Shown here in pieces: positions 44,788 to 54,030 of a stretch of 64,000 nucleotides of DNA. Every line of letters begins with the position of its first letter. Position 1 is the first letter of the stretch. The notes under the pieces were generated by a model. The model was not told where the DNA came from. It worked only from the letters and a program-made list of their open reading frames with translations, and did no database searches. Source of the DNA: Njordibacter sp028825405 (GTDB taxonomy: Bacteria > Pseudomonadota > Gammaproteobacteria > Pseudomonadales > Balneatricaceae); NCBI RefSeq assembly GCF_047730065.1, contig NZ_CP159829.1:1984001-2048000 (forward strand), in the 5' to 3' direction. A program made the translations under genes and the position numbers.

Positions 44788-45720
44788 ATGAAAAAAATTA
44801 ATTTGTTTGCAGCCACGGCTTTATCTGTGGTTATGGCTACTGGCGCAAATGCCGCAACCATTGGATATTTAAGCTCTAACTTTGACGACAACTTTCTGAC
44901 CTTGATGCGTGAAGCTGCTAAAGTTCACACAGAGGAAAGAGGTCATACTTTTCAAATAGAAGATGCCCGTGAAGATGTAGGTACCCAACTTAGTCAAGTA
45001 CAAAACTTCATCGCTTCTGGCGTTGATGCTTTGGTAGTCACAGCAGTAAGTGCTGCGGCAACTCCACAGATGACTAAAATGGCGAATGCAGCAGGCATTC
45101 CTATTGTTTACGTTAACCGCATGCCATCTGACTCTGCTAGCTTAGGCGGCACGAGTACTTTTGTTGGCTCTAATGAAACTTGGTCTGGCACTTTGGCAGC
45201 CTTTGAATTATGTAACTTAGCTGGCGGCACTGGAACTGCGGTAATGCTGCAAGGTATCTTGTCGAACGAAGCAGCTGTAACACGTTCTAAAGACTTCGAA
45301 GAAGTTTTGGGACTATCTATGTGTAATGGCATTAAGCTAGAAGCCGTAGAAGTAGGCAGCTGGCAGCGTTCGAAGGGTAACGACATTGTATCTAACTGGT
45401 TGAGTTCTGGTATGAAGATCGATATCGTCTTTGCTAACAATGACGAAATGGGCCTAGGTGCAGTTCAAGCCTTCAAAAATGCTGGCATCAGCATGGATGA
45501 TGTACTTATTGGCAGTGTAGACGCAACTGCAGACGCACTAGCATCTATGAAAGCAGGCGACTTGGATGTCACAGTATTCCAAAATGCTGCTGGTCAAGCA
45601 ACAGGCGGCATCGACGCTGCAATTGCTGCGATTAACGGTGAGTCACTACCAAATTCGGTTACTATTCCGTTTGAATTAGTTACTCCTGCTAACATGGCAG
45701 AGTACATGGGCGCTAACTAA
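44788..45720 (+). CDS. Sugar/inositol ABC transporter substrate-binding protein
   Basis: 310 aa with a signal peptide of 22 residues (ending GANA, mature ATIGYLSSNFDDNF). The AGGGGGAAAA site gives strong initiation. It is a class of type I periplasmic binding protein related to RbsB: SGVDALVVTAVSAAATPQM, GIPIVYVNRMPSD, FVGSNETWSG, VFANNDEMGLGAVQAFKNAG, and DATADALASMKAGDLDVTVFQN. Such proteins bind ribose, xylose or inositol. Placement divergent from the iol operon suggests an inositol or related cyclitol ligand (inferred). A terminator-like hairpin separates it from the ATPase gene. Confidence 0.9.
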   Translation: MKKINLFAATALSVVMATGANAATIGYLSSNFDDNFLTLMREAAKVHTEERGHTFQIEDAREDVGTQLSQVQNFIASGVDALVVTAVSAAATPQMTKMANAAGIPIVYVNRMPSDSASLGGTSTFVGSNETWSGTLAAFELCNLAGGTGTAVMLQGILSNEAAVTRSKDFEEVLGLSMCNGIKLEAVEVGSWQRSKGNDIVSNWLSSGMKIDIVFANNDEMGLGAVQAFKNAGISMDDVLIGSVDATADALASMKAGDLDVTVFQNAAGQATGGIDAAIAAINGESLPNSVTIPFELVTPANMAEYMGAN

Positions 45721-45743
45721 ACACTAACGCCTTAGTCATCAAA

Positions 45744-45773
45744 AAAACCTCTGGATATCCTCCGGAGGTTTTT
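45744..45773 (+). terminator. Partial terminator between binding protein and ATPase genes
   Basis: A 12-bp stem AAAACCTCTGGA/TCCGGAGGTTTT with one T-G pair and a TATCC loop, ending in five Ts. It would reduce transcription into the ATPase and permease genes, as is common after binding-protein genes. Confidence 0.75.
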
Positions 45774-45818
45774 AGTTACAACGTTAATTTTTAGCTTTCA
45801 GTGCATTTAGAGAACCTT

Positions 45819-46601
45819 ATGAACAATCCAGACGACATCATTCTTCGCACCGAAAATCTTACCAAACGCTATGGTGGCGTGCATGCATTAGAAGACGCCA
45901 ATTTCACTCTCAAAAAAGGTGAGCACGTAGCTATAGTAGGAGACAACGGTGCAGGAAAGTCTACCTTCGTGCGCCAAATTACTGGGGTAGAACAACCCAC
46001 TTCAGGTGATATATTTTTCCAAGGCAAACGCGTTGAATTCAACTCTCCCTTAGAAGCTCGGGAAGCAGGTATTGAATCAGTGTTTCAAGATTTAGCCTTA
46101 TGTAACGATTTAGATGTGCCTTCTAACCTTTTTTTAGGCCGTGAAGAGTTACTCTTCAAGTTTGGCCCATTTAGCATACTCGATGAAAAGAAAATGATGG
46201 AGAAGGCCAAAGCAGTATTAGAACGAACTGCGATCAAAATTCCAAATTTAAGTAACCACGTGGGCGACATGTCCGGTGGCCAACGCCAGTGTGTAGCCAT
46301 CAGTCGCTCCGCCAGTTTTGCCTCTAAACTCATTATTATGGACGAACCCACTGCGGCCCTCGGCGTGCAAGAAACCACACAAGTGGAAAACATTATTCGC
46401 GGCTTAAAGGAGCAAGAAGTTCCTCTTATACTGATCAGCCATAATCTGCGCCAGGTGTTTAACTTAGTTGATAAAATCTGGGTATTTCGTCGTGGACGCA
46501 TTGTGGGTGAAGTCATTGCTTCTGAAACCGATGGCAATGAAATTGTGTCTATGATAACCGGCATGCAGGGCGGTGTTCACGAAAAAGCCAGCTACATTTA
46601 A
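45819..46601 (+). CDS. ABC sugar importer ATP-binding protein (single domain)
   Basis: 260 aa from the ATG at 45819; a GTG at 45801 adds six residues without need. Walker A is GDNGAGKST at 41-49, the signature is MSGGQRQCVAISRS, Walker B is LIIMDEPTAALG, and the H-loop is ISHNL. Importers of this family usually have a 500-residue double ATPase; here there is one domain, as in FrcA of the fructose system (family knowledge). It would work as a homodimer with the two permeases. Fits import of an inositol-like sugar. Confidence 0.92.
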   Translation: MNNPDDIILRTENLTKRYGGVHALEDANFTLKKGEHVAIVGDNGAGKSTFVRQITGVEQPTSGDIFFQGKRVEFNSPLEAREAGIESVFQDLALCNDLDVPSNLFLGREELLFKFGPFSILDEKKMMEKAKAVLERTAIKIPNLSNHVGDMSGGQRQCVAISRSASFASKLIIMDEPTAALGVQETTQVENIIRGLKEQEVPLILISHNLRQVFNLVDKIWVFRRGRIVGEVIASETDGNEIVSMITGMQGGVHEKASYI

Positions 46602-46610
46602 GAGGTCATC

Positions 46611-47597
46611 ATGTTTAAGCGAGAAAACCTCCCCGCAGAGGCCAGCATTTTTGCTGTTTTTATTGGTATCGCGGTATTATTTGAAGTGCTTGGCTGGGTA
46701 TTCGTAGGTAAAAGCTTTTTAGGTAATCTCCAACGCCTAGAGATTATCATTTTACAAGTTTCTATTTTCGGCATTATTGCGGTCGGCGTAACACAAGTCA
46801 TTATCACCTCAGGCATAGATCTGTCAGGGGGTGCAGTACTTGCATTATCCGCCATGGTGGCTGCCAGCTTAGCCCAATCAGCAGACGCTTTTGCTCCCAT
46901 ATTTCCACAGTTTTTGGGTTTACCCATCATTATTCCAATTACCATTGGCTTGTTAGTGGGTGCGACTTGCGGCTGGATTAATGGTGCCATTACCGCTTAT
47001 ACCGGTATCCCCTCCTTTATTGCTACCTTGGGTATGTTAGTGACTGCTCGTGCGGTGGCGGTTATTTATACGGAAGGTCAACCTGTTTATTCTTTATCTG
47101 ATTCTTTTACGGCCATCGGCTCAGGGGCATGGCCAGTATTAATATTTTTTGTGGTTGCGGTAATATTCCACCTCATATTGAAGCACACTGTATATGGCAA
47201 ACACACCTATGCCATTGGCTCTAATGAAAAAGCTGCAAGAGTGGCAGGCATTAACGTGCGACGTCATAAAATTATGGTTTACACCATTGCTGGGTCCCTC
47301 TCTGGGCTGGCTGGAGTAGTGATGTGTGCGCGAGCAACCATCGGTCAGTCTGGCATGGGAACCATGTATGAATTAGATGCTATTTCGGCCGTAGTTATTG
47401 GTGGCACCTCATTATTTGGTGGCCGTGGACGCATTTCTGGCACCGTTATCGGGGTTTGTATTTTGGGTGTTATCACTTCTGGTTTCACCTTTTTGCGTAT
47501 CGATTTCTACTATCAAGAAATTGTGAAAGGTATGATTATCGTTGGTGCAGTAATGCTTGATCAACGCCGCCAAGCTCAACAACGTTTGCGCGCATAA
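46611..47597 (+). CDS. ABC sugar importer permease 1
   Basis: 328 aa, about ten membrane helices, of the RbsC/BPD_transp_2 family. The conserved VGVTQVIITSGIDLSGGAVL, YTGIPSFIATLGMLV, GSNEKAARVAGINV and the repeat-like AVVIGGTSLFGGRGRISGTV are present. It is nearly parallel to the next permease in length and sequence, implying a tandem duplication and a heterodimeric channel. Starts 9 bp after the ATPase gene. Confidence 0.93.
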   Translation: MFKRENLPAEASIFAVFIGIAVLFEVLGWVFVGKSFLGNLQRLEIIILQVSIFGIIAVGVTQVIITSGIDLSGGAVLALSAMVAASLAQSADAFAPIFPQFLGLPIIIPITIGLLVGATCGWINGAITAYTGIPSFIATLGMLVTARAVAVIYTEGQPVYSLSDSFTAIGSGAWPVLIFFVVAVIFHLILKHTVYGKHTYAIGSNEKAARVAGINVRRHKIMVYTIAGSLSGLAGVVMCARATIGQSGMGTMYELDAISAVVIGGTSLFGGRGRISGTVIGVCILGVITSGFTFLRIDFYYQEIVKGMIIVGAVMLDQRRQAQQRLRA

Positions 47598-47610
47598 CAA
47601 GGACATTACC

Positions 47611-48633
47611 ATGACTTCATCCTCATCAACAGGTGGCTACAAAACCGAGAAAAGCTGGAAAGACTGGCTTCCCAAAGATCACAGCATTCTAATGGTGTTG
47701 CTTGGCACTGCCCTTACTTTCGAAATTCTTGGATGGTTTATATCGGGCCAGAGTTTTATTTTTAATACCCAGCGCCTCACTATTATCATTCTACAGATGT
47801 CCATTATTGGTATTATTGCCATCGGCGTGACCCAGATCATTATCATGGCAGGTATCGATCTCTCCAGTGGTTCAATGTTAGCGTTTACTGGTTTGGTGGC
47901 CGCAAGCTTAGCTCAGACCTCAGATTTTACCCGAGCCGTCTACCCTGCCTTAACGGACATGCCTGTGTTAGTGCCCATCTTGGCGGGTATTTTGATGGGC
48001 TTTGTGTTGGGTGGAGTCAACGGAGGCTTGATTGCTTATTCGGGTATTCCACCCTTTATTGCAACTCTGGGCATGTTGGTGGCAGCTCGCGGTTTGGCGC
48101 GCTGGTACACCAGTGGTTCCCAGGTGAGCTTTTTTATCGACGACTACGCTGTTTTAGGTAGTGGCATTATTCCAGTAATCATATTTTTAACCACCGCCAT
48201 GGCCTTCCATTTGCTGCTACGCTATACGCGCTATGGCCGCTATACCTATGCGATTGGTTCTAACGAACAAGCCGCTCGGGTCGCTGGCATTAATATTAGA
48301 GCTCATAAATTATTAGTTTATACCTTAGCAGGCGGACTATATGGACTGGCAGCAGTGGTGGAAACGTCACGGACCCTCACTGCTCAGTCGGGTGCGGGCA
48401 TGTTGTACGAGTTAGATGCTATCGCTGCTGTGGTGATTGGTGGCACCTCATTAATGGGCGGCAAGGGTCGTATTACAGGCACTATTATTGGTGTGTGTAT
48501 TTTAGGTGTGATCACTTCTGGCTTTACCTTCTTAGGTATTGGTTCGTTTTACACCAACATTGTAAAGGGAATCATCATCGTGGCGGCGGTCGTTGCAGAT
48601 CAATATCGCAATAATAATAATGGCAACCGCTAA
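47611..48633 (+). CDS. ABC sugar importer permease 2
   Basis: 340 aa from the ATG at 47611, with AAGGA upstream. The frame back to 47557 overlaps permease 1 and is rejected. Same family: GVTQIIIMAGIDLSSGSML, YSGIPPFIATLGMLV, GSNEQAARVAGIN and AVVIGGTSLMGGKGRITGTI. A short hydrophilic N-terminal extension of about 25 residues (rich in Ser, Lys) distinguishes it from permease 1. 13 bp separate the two. Confidence 0.93.
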   Translation: MTSSSSTGGYKTEKSWKDWLPKDHSILMVLLGTALTFEILGWFISGQSFIFNTQRLTIIILQMSIIGIIAIGVTQIIIMAGIDLSSGSMLAFTGLVAASLAQTSDFTRAVYPALTDMPVLVPILAGILMGFVLGGVNGGLIAYSGIPPFIATLGMLVAARGLARWYTSGSQVSFFIDDYAVLGSGIIPVIIFLTTAMAFHLLLRYTRYGRYTYAIGSNEQAARVAGINIRAHKLLVYTLAGGLYGLAAVVETSRTLTAQSGAGMLYELDAIAAVVIGGTSLMGGKGRITGTIIGVCILGVITSGFTFLGIGSFYTNIVKGIIIVAAVVADQYRNNNNGNR

Positions 48634-48694
48634 AAATAGTTAGATTGAAGGCGCAACCCACTAGGGTTTCAGAACTAAAGATAGAGACAAAGGC

Positions 48695-49819
48695 ATGAAA
48701 GAAATAGGCATAGGTGTTATTGGTACCGCATTTATGGGTAAGGCCCATTCCATCGCATATGCATCTGCAGGCACTGCTTTTGGTGGTCAATTGCGCCCAA
48801 GGTTGGAAATGGTGTGCGATCAAGACCCACACATTGCGGAGACCAAACGCGCAGAAATGGGCTTTGCCCGTTGCACCACAGATCCTATGGATGTGGTGAA
48901 TGATCCTAAGGTTGATTTAATTTCTATTTGTGTGCCCAACTCTGTGCACAAAGAAATTGCCATCGCCGCCCTCGCTGCAGGCAAACATGTTTGGTGCGAA
49001 AAACCCATGTCGACCAACTTGTCAGACTCTCAAGCCATGGTAGATGCCGCTGCAGCCAGTGATCAGAAAACTATAGTGGGTTATAACTACATCCAGAACC
49101 CCTTAGTCCATGCGGCGCGTGATATGATTAACGAAGGTGTTATTGGAGAGGTCACAGGTTTCTTTGGTGTCTATGATGTAGACAACGAAGCTGATCCAGA
49201 GCGGCCTTATAGTTGGCGTATGAACCGCGAATTATCAGGCACTGGGGCCAATGCCGATGTTATGTGTCACTTAGTAAGCGTTGCCCATTTTATGACTGGC
49301 AGTAATATTAGTCGCGTAGTGGGTGAATATGACATTGTTTACCCTGACCGTCACGACCCTAAAACCAACACCCGTAAAACTGTTGACAATGATGATGTGT
49401 GCATGGCCATTGCACGTTTCAAAAGTGGCATTAAAGGCACACTTCGAGTCAGCCGTGTGGCTTGGGGCCGCAAATGTGGTTTAAGTTGGGAAGTGCATGG
49501 CTCACAGGGCATGATTCGCTTTGACCAAGAGCGCCTCAACGAATTACAACTTTTTACTCCCTCTGATGATCCACGCCAGCAGGGCTTCCGTACTATTTTG
49601 TCTGGCCCTTATCACAAGCCCTACGACGCTTTTTTACCTAACGCGGGGCATACGCTGGGTTATATTGATGTCAAAGCGTGTGAGCTCAACCAATTACTCA
49701 CCACCATTGAACAAGGTGGGCAAACATGGCCGAGTTTTGCTGATGGTTTAAACATAGAAAAAGTCATGGATGCCATTGACCGGTCAGCCATGAGTGGTCA
49801 ATGGATGGACGTGGAATAA
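48695..49819 (+). CDS. Gfo/Idh/MocA-family dehydrogenase (second set)
   Basis: 374 aa. Rossmann motif GIGVIGTAFMGKAHSIAYA at residues 5-23, HVWCEKPMSTNLSDSQAM near 98 with the EKP Lys, and GANADVMCHLVSVAHFM near 187 in the substrate domain. It is not close to iolG at 36905 in length or motif detail, so it is not a simple copy. It begins the set of enzymes after the ABC importer (gap 61 bp) and is followed one base later by the PfkB kinase. A cyclitol or sugar dehydrogenase is likely, substrate unknown. Confidence 0.85.
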   Translation: MKEIGIGVIGTAFMGKAHSIAYASAGTAFGGQLRPRLEMVCDQDPHIAETKRAEMGFARCTTDPMDVVNDPKVDLISICVPNSVHKEIAIAALAAGKHVWCEKPMSTNLSDSQAMVDAAAASDQKTIVGYNYIQNPLVHAARDMINEGVIGEVTGFFGVYDVDNEADPERPYSWRMNRELSGTGANADVMCHLVSVAHFMTGSNISRVVGEYDIVYPDRHDPKTNTRKTVDNDDVCMAIARFKSGIKGTLRVSRVAWGRKCGLSWEVHGSQGMIRFDQERLNELQLFTPSDDPRQQGFRTILSGPYHKPYDAFLPNAGHTLGYIDVKACELNQLLTTIEQGGQTWPSFADGLNIEKVMDAIDRSAMSGQWMDVE

Positions 49820-49820
49820 C

Positions 49821-50813
49821 ATGACCAGCCTGCCCCTGTCTGACTCTGGCAAGACTTGGAATGCACTGGTTTTAGGCCGTGCAGGTCTTGACCTATATCC
49901 CCAACCCGATGGTGGTAAAACCAGCGATGCAGATGGTTTTAGTGCTGACATGGGCGGATCTGGGGGCAACATTGCTGTGGCTATGAGCCGGGCAGGATCT
50001 AAAGTAGCACTCTTGTCGGCTGTGTCTGAGGATACTGTTGGCCATTTTGTGCGCCAAAGACTCTTACAATACCAGGTGAGTGATGCATTTTTGCAAGTGA
50101 GTTTGGGCAGTAGTCGCACCAGTCTTGCGTTAGCCGAAGTCAGACCCACAGATTGCGAAGTGGTGATTTACCGCAACGATGCCGCTGATCTACAGTTGCA
50201 GCTTACCGACGCAATGAAGCATGCCGTGACCCAAAGCGATAACCTAATCGTGACGGGCACAGCTCTTATTTCTGAGCCTTCACGCACCACGACTTTAGAA
50301 CTCATGCTGCACGCTAAGCGCCATAATTGTCACGTTTGGCTAGACTTAGACTACCGCCCATGGAATTGGCCTGATCTGCAAACGACTCGAGCTATTTATA
50401 GCCTAGCCGCGGAACATGCCCACGTCGTGGTCGGTAATGAAGAAGAGTTTGCTGTGCTGACCGATGAGTTAGATTTATATATTAAACAAGCAAGTTTACC
50501 CTCCAAGGGGCAAACCATTTTGCTTAAACGGGGTGGCCATGGGGCCAGTCTATTTACCAAGGATCAACGCCTTGATACTGGCGTTTACCCCGTCAAATCT
50601 TTAAAACCCTACGGCGCTGGCGATGCGTTTTTGGGTAATCTAGTACACCATTACAGCGGCCATGAGGATTGGCAGGCTGCCATGTCCTGTGGCAGCGCAG
50701 CAGCAGCAATCGTAGTTTCACAACGAGGCTGTGCCAGCGCTATGCCCAGTCCAGAGCAAATTACATTAATGCAGCAATCCATAGCCATGACCCCAGCTGC
50801 CAATTGGCGCTAG
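49821..50813 (+). CDS. PfkB-family carbohydrate kinase (second set)
   Basis: 330 aa from the ATG at 49821, one base after the previous stop. PfkB signatures: LGRAGLDLYPQPDGGKT, ADMGGSGGNIAVAM, VWLDLDYRPWNWPD (similar to the IolC strand), and KPYGAGDAFLGNLVHHY near 272 with the catalytic Asp. It resembles the kinase half of the IolC at 41537, but has no DUF2090 domain. It probably phosphorylates the product of the IolB-like enzyme encoded next to it. Sugar unknown. Confidence 0.87.
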   Translation: MTSLPLSDSGKTWNALVLGRAGLDLYPQPDGGKTSDADGFSADMGGSGGNIAVAMSRAGSKVALLSAVSEDTVGHFVRQRLLQYQVSDAFLQVSLGSSRTSLALAEVRPTDCEVVIYRNDAADLQLQLTDAMKHAVTQSDNLIVTGTALISEPSRTTTLELMLHAKRHNCHVWLDLDYRPWNWPDLQTTRAIYSLAAEHAHVVVGNEEEFAVLTDELDLYIKQASLPSKGQTILLKRGGHGASLFTKDQRLDTGVYPVKSLKPYGAGDAFLGNLVHHYSGHEDWQAAMSCGSAAAAIVVSQRGCASAMPSPEQITLMQQSIAMTPAANWR

Positions 50814-50848
50814 GGCGAGACTAAGGCAAAGTTTATTAGGAGTTTTAC

Positions 50849-51688
50849 ATGCATATTCCACATCACGATAACCAAAACCAAGCCATTGTCGATCGTGACA
50901 ATGAAAAAACGCCTTTGTGTTATTTTAATATCGTTAAACTAACAAAGGGAGAGTCTTTTACCTCCCAAGTTGAAGGGTATGAAACCTGTTTAGTACCTGC
51001 CACTGGAAGTATTGACGTGAGTGTTGCAGATCAACACTTTGCAGCAGTGGGCAAACGCATGCACATATGGGAAGGTGAGCCCGAAGGAGTCTATGTTCCT
51101 TTGAGTACTGAGGTTACATTTACCTGTGTCAGTGATCAAGCTGAAGTTTTTATCTCAGGTGCCAGGCACGATGAAGTGTATAAACCATTTGTCGTGCGTG
51201 AGTCAGACATTGACCCCGTGCAATATGGCTCTGATGACACCAAAACCCATCGTAAAATTAAACATATATTAGGTAAGTCTCAAGCTGGTCAGGTGGGTCG
51301 ATTACTGGTAAGCGAGTTGTTTACGGTCGGTGCAGGAGGCTGGTCTGGCTTTCCACCCCACAAACACGACACCGATACTTTACCTGCAGAAACTCGTCAC
51401 GACGAAGTCTATAACTTCCGTTTTAATCCAGAGCACGGCTTTGGAGCCCAGTTTTTAACCCTAGAGGGTGAAGAAATGGGTGACGTTTTCCATATTCGCA
51501 ATGGCTCCACCATCCAAATAGAAAAAGGCTACCACCCCTGTGTTGCAGGACCCGGTTATGAAATGTATTACTTCACTATTTTAGCGGGCAAATCGCAACG
51601 TCCATTACACCAAAATTTCCACCCTGAACATGCCTATCAACTGGAAACTATTCCCGGTATGAAAGATATGATCAGTAAGTTTAAGTAG
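50849..51688 (+). CDS. IolB-like isomerase (second set)
   Basis: 279 aa, a bicupin of the IolB/KduI family. The metal motif is FPPHKHDTDTLPAETRHDEV, with the Glu and His spacing of IolB, and KGYHPCVAGPGYEMYYF near residue 232. It differs widely from the iolB product at 38864, apart from the metal site. It has a good AGGAG site before the ATG. With the kinase upstream and the aldolase 6 bp downstream it forms an isomerise-phosphorylate-cleave set. Whether it acts on 5-deoxy-glucuronate or another sugar cannot be told. Confidence 0.85.
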   Translation: MHIPHHDNQNQAIVDRDNEKTPLCYFNIVKLTKGESFTSQVEGYETCLVPATGSIDVSVADQHFAAVGKRMHIWEGEPEGVYVPLSTEVTFTCVSDQAEVFISGARHDEVYKPFVVRESDIDPVQYGSDDTKTHRKIKHILGKSQAGQVGRLLVSELFTVGAGGWSGFPPHKHDTDTLPAETRHDEVYNFRFNPEHGFGAQFLTLEGEEMGDVFHIRNGSTIQIEKGYHPCVAGPGYEMYYFTILAGKSQRPLHQNFHPEHAYQLETIPGMKDMISKFK

Positions 51689-51694
51689 ACCAAC

Positions 51695-52525
51695 ATGTTA
51701 GTTAATTTAACAGACCTAATGCAGCCAGCTTTAAAGCAGGGCTATGCTGTGCCATGCTTTAATGTGTTTGGTTATGAGGACGCTTTGGCGGTTGTCAAAG
51801 CGGCAGAGGCGCGCAATGCCAGTGTCATTCTGGCAGTGAACTTAGACATGACCTTGTTTATGCCATTAGAGCATATTATTGGCATGCTCAAGCCACTTGC
51901 GCAAAGTGCTACAGTGCCTGTATGCCTGCACCTTGATCATAACTACGACATTCCCACAGTAATCAAAGCCATAGACGTAGGTTTCACCTCCGTCATGTAC
52001 GATGGTTCACAGTTGCCAATCGCAGAAAATATTGCGGGGGTCAAGCAGGTGGTTGAGCATGCCAAACTTGCTGGGGCTTCCGTAGAAGCGGAAGTAGGAT
52101 CGGTACCCTATGCCAGTGGTCGTGATCATATCAAGTCTGAACTGACTGACATTGGAGAGGCTGTGATGATGTTAGAGCAAGCCAAACCAGATGTGCTGGC
52201 CGTCTCCGTGGGTAATATACATCGTTTAGAGAACACCTTTGTCGATATTGACTTTACCCGCTTTGAAGAATTGCAAGCCACGTTAAATGTGGCCTTAGTT
52301 ATTCATGGCACTAGCGGTGTAAAAAGTCATGATATACAAACCTTGGCCAAAGCAAACGTGTGTAAATTTAATATAGGCACCTGCCTGCGCCAGCGTTTTG
52401 GTCACACTTTACGCCGCACTCTTGACGCCGACGCCGACGTATTTGATCGGCTTACCATCATGAAGACGATCATTCCTGAAGTGAGTGATGAAGCAGATAA
52501 AATGATTCGTTTGCTGGGCCAATAA
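51695..52525 (+). CDS. Class II (zinc) aldolase, FbaA/IolJ/GatY family
   Basis: 276 aa. The zinc ligands are visible: CLHLDHNYDIPT near residue 85, EAEVGSVPYASGRDH near 135, SVGNIHR near 178, and VIHGTSGVKSHDI near 208. GTCLRQRF closes the barrel. Family members split ketose 1-phosphates or bisphosphates into DHAP and an aldehyde; IolJ cleaves DKGP (established). Placed between an IolB-like isomerase and an SDR, it could serve both inositol arms. The GASG/GGSG loop is GTSG here. Confidence 0.87.
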   Translation: MLVNLTDLMQPALKQGYAVPCFNVFGYEDALAVVKAAEARNASVILAVNLDMTLFMPLEHIIGMLKPLAQSATVPVCLHLDHNYDIPTVIKAIDVGFTSVMYDGSQLPIAENIAGVKQVVEHAKLAGASVEAEVGSVPYASGRDHIKSELTDIGEAVMMLEQAKPDVLAVSVGNIHRLENTFVDIDFTRFEELQATLNVALVIHGTSGVKSHDIQTLAKANVCKFNIGTCLRQRFGHTLRRTLDADADVFDRLTIMKTIIPEVSDEADKMIRLLGQ

Positions 52526-52570
52526 GTGGGCCGCGGCTCACTCAAAATTAACCTGAAACGAGATTAGCTC

Positions 52571-53404
52571 ATGGCACAATTAACTGGCCTCAACAATAAA
52601 GTAGCCGTCATTACTGGCGGTAGCCAAGGCTTGGGGGCGGCTACTGCTCACTTATTTGCAGAGCGCGGTGCCAAGGGCCTTGTCTTGTGTGGCCGCCAAA
52701 CGGCCAAAGGGCTGGCTGTCGCTGAGAGTATTCAAAGCAAATATCCAGCCTGCAAGGTGCACTTTGTGACCGCAGACCTAGCTGAAATAGATGCGCCGCA
52801 ACACATCATAAATGCTGCACAAGAGCATTTTGGACAACTCGACATTCTGATCAATGTGGCAGGCCTATCTGAGCGTGGTACCATTTTAGACACTTCTCCC
52901 GAACTCTTTGACCGTATCATGAACATTAATGTGCGCGCACCCTTTTTTCTTATTCAAGCCGCTGCTAAATTAATGCGCAGCACTGGCAATGATGGCTCTA
53001 TTGTTAGCATTGGTTCTATCGCTGCCTATGCTGGTATGCCAATGCTCACTGCTTATTGCACCTCAAAAGGCGGTCTCAACACCCTGACCCGCAATGCAGC
53101 TCACGCTTTAATGCGAGACCGAATTCGAGTCAACTGCTTAAATATTGGCTGGATGGCAAGTGATGAAGAAGATGTTATTCAACGCAAGTATCATGGTGCT
53201 GAGGATGGCTGGCAAGAAAAAGTGGGTGCCAGCATGCCTTTTGGGCGTTTAGTGGATCCTCAGGAAGTCGCCCGTGCTTTGGCTTTTCTAGCCAGTGACG
53301 AGTCGGGCTTAATGACAGGTTCAGTCGTTAATTTTGACCAGTCCGTATGGGCTGCCAGTGATGCTATGGTGGTACCTGAGCAGCGTTTGCAGGATGCCCC
53401 ATAA
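52571..53404 (+). CDS. Short-chain dehydrogenase/reductase
   Basis: 277 aa, classical SDR. Cofactor motif TGGSQGLGAATAHLF at about 16-30, NVAGLSERGT, and the catalytic Ser, Tyr and Lys in VSIGSIAAYAGMPMLTAYCTSKGG near 147-170. C-terminal insertion SDEEDVIQRKYHGAEDGW near 197. It is the last gene of the second set, 45 bp after the aldolase. It may oxidise the sugar before the kinase step or reduce the aldehyde made by the aldolase. Substrate unknown. Confidence 0.9.
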   Translation: MAQLTGLNNKVAVITGGSQGLGAATAHLFAERGAKGLVLCGRQTAKGLAVAESIQSKYPACKVHFVTADLAEIDAPQHIINAAQEHFGQLDILINVAGLSERGTILDTSPELFDRIMNINVRAPFFLIQAAAKLMRSTGNDGSIVSIGSIAAYAGMPMLTAYCTSKGGLNTLTRNAAHALMRDRIRVNCLNIGWMASDEEDVIQRKYHGAEDGWQEKVGASMPFGRLVDPQEVARALAFLASDESGLMTGSVVNFDQSVWAASDAMVVPEQRLQDAP

Positions 53405-53464
53405 CTAGTCCACAGAGGCTTTGGATGAAAAGTAACGCGCCTCGCCTTGGGATTCAAAGTCTAA

Positions 53465-53887
53465 TTAAAGCGTTCTAGCAGCCATTGGATGATCTGAGTT
53501 TAACTCTAGTAAGTCCCATAAATTACCATACAGGTCTTCAAATACCGCCACTGTTCCATAATCTTGTTGGTGGGGTTGCCTAATGAACTTTATACCTTCT
53601 AAGACCATGCGTTTGTAGTCACGCCAAACGTCATCAGTGGCTAAAAAAAGAAACACTCTACCCCCAGTCTGATCACCTACCACAGCCTTTTGTTCTGCTT
53701 TAGATGCGCGCGCTAACAATAGAGTCACGCCGTTGGAACCAGGCGGTGAAACCACTACCCAACGTTTGTCTTGTGTTGGCTGATACGTGTCTTCAATGAG
53801 TTCAAACTTTAGTTTATTGACATAAAAGTTAATCGCATCATCGTAATCTTCCACCACCAAGGCAATGTGCACGATAGATTGTTTCAA
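53465..53887 (-). CDS. VOC-family (glyoxalase-like) protein
   Basis: 140 aa, one vicinal-oxygen-chelate unit pair. HIALVVEDYDDAINFYVNKL at 6-25 carries the first metal His; the C-terminal EDLYGNLWDLLEL carries the Glu. Members include glyoxalase I, fosfomycin resistance and dioxygenases, so the reaction cannot be named. It lies between the convergent sugar operon and the LysR gene and is transcribed alone. Confidence 0.85.
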   Translation of the reverse strand: MKQSIVHIALVVEDYDDAINFYVNKLKFELIEDTYQPTQDKRWVVVSPPGSNGVTLLLARASKAEQKAVVGDQTGGRVFLFLATDDVWRDYKRMVLEGIKFIRQPHQQDYGTVAVFEDLYGNLWDLLELNSDHPMAARTL

Positions 53888-54030
53888 TGGTCTGGTCCTC
53901 TCTATGTTATTCAGACTGGAGAAAATATTAGTTTTGAATTCTCCCAGTTTTTATGCTGTGCATAAACGATATCCGCGTCTTAACTTGCAGAGGTGAGCAT
54001 TATCGAACCCACTTTTTAAGCTAATGCACC

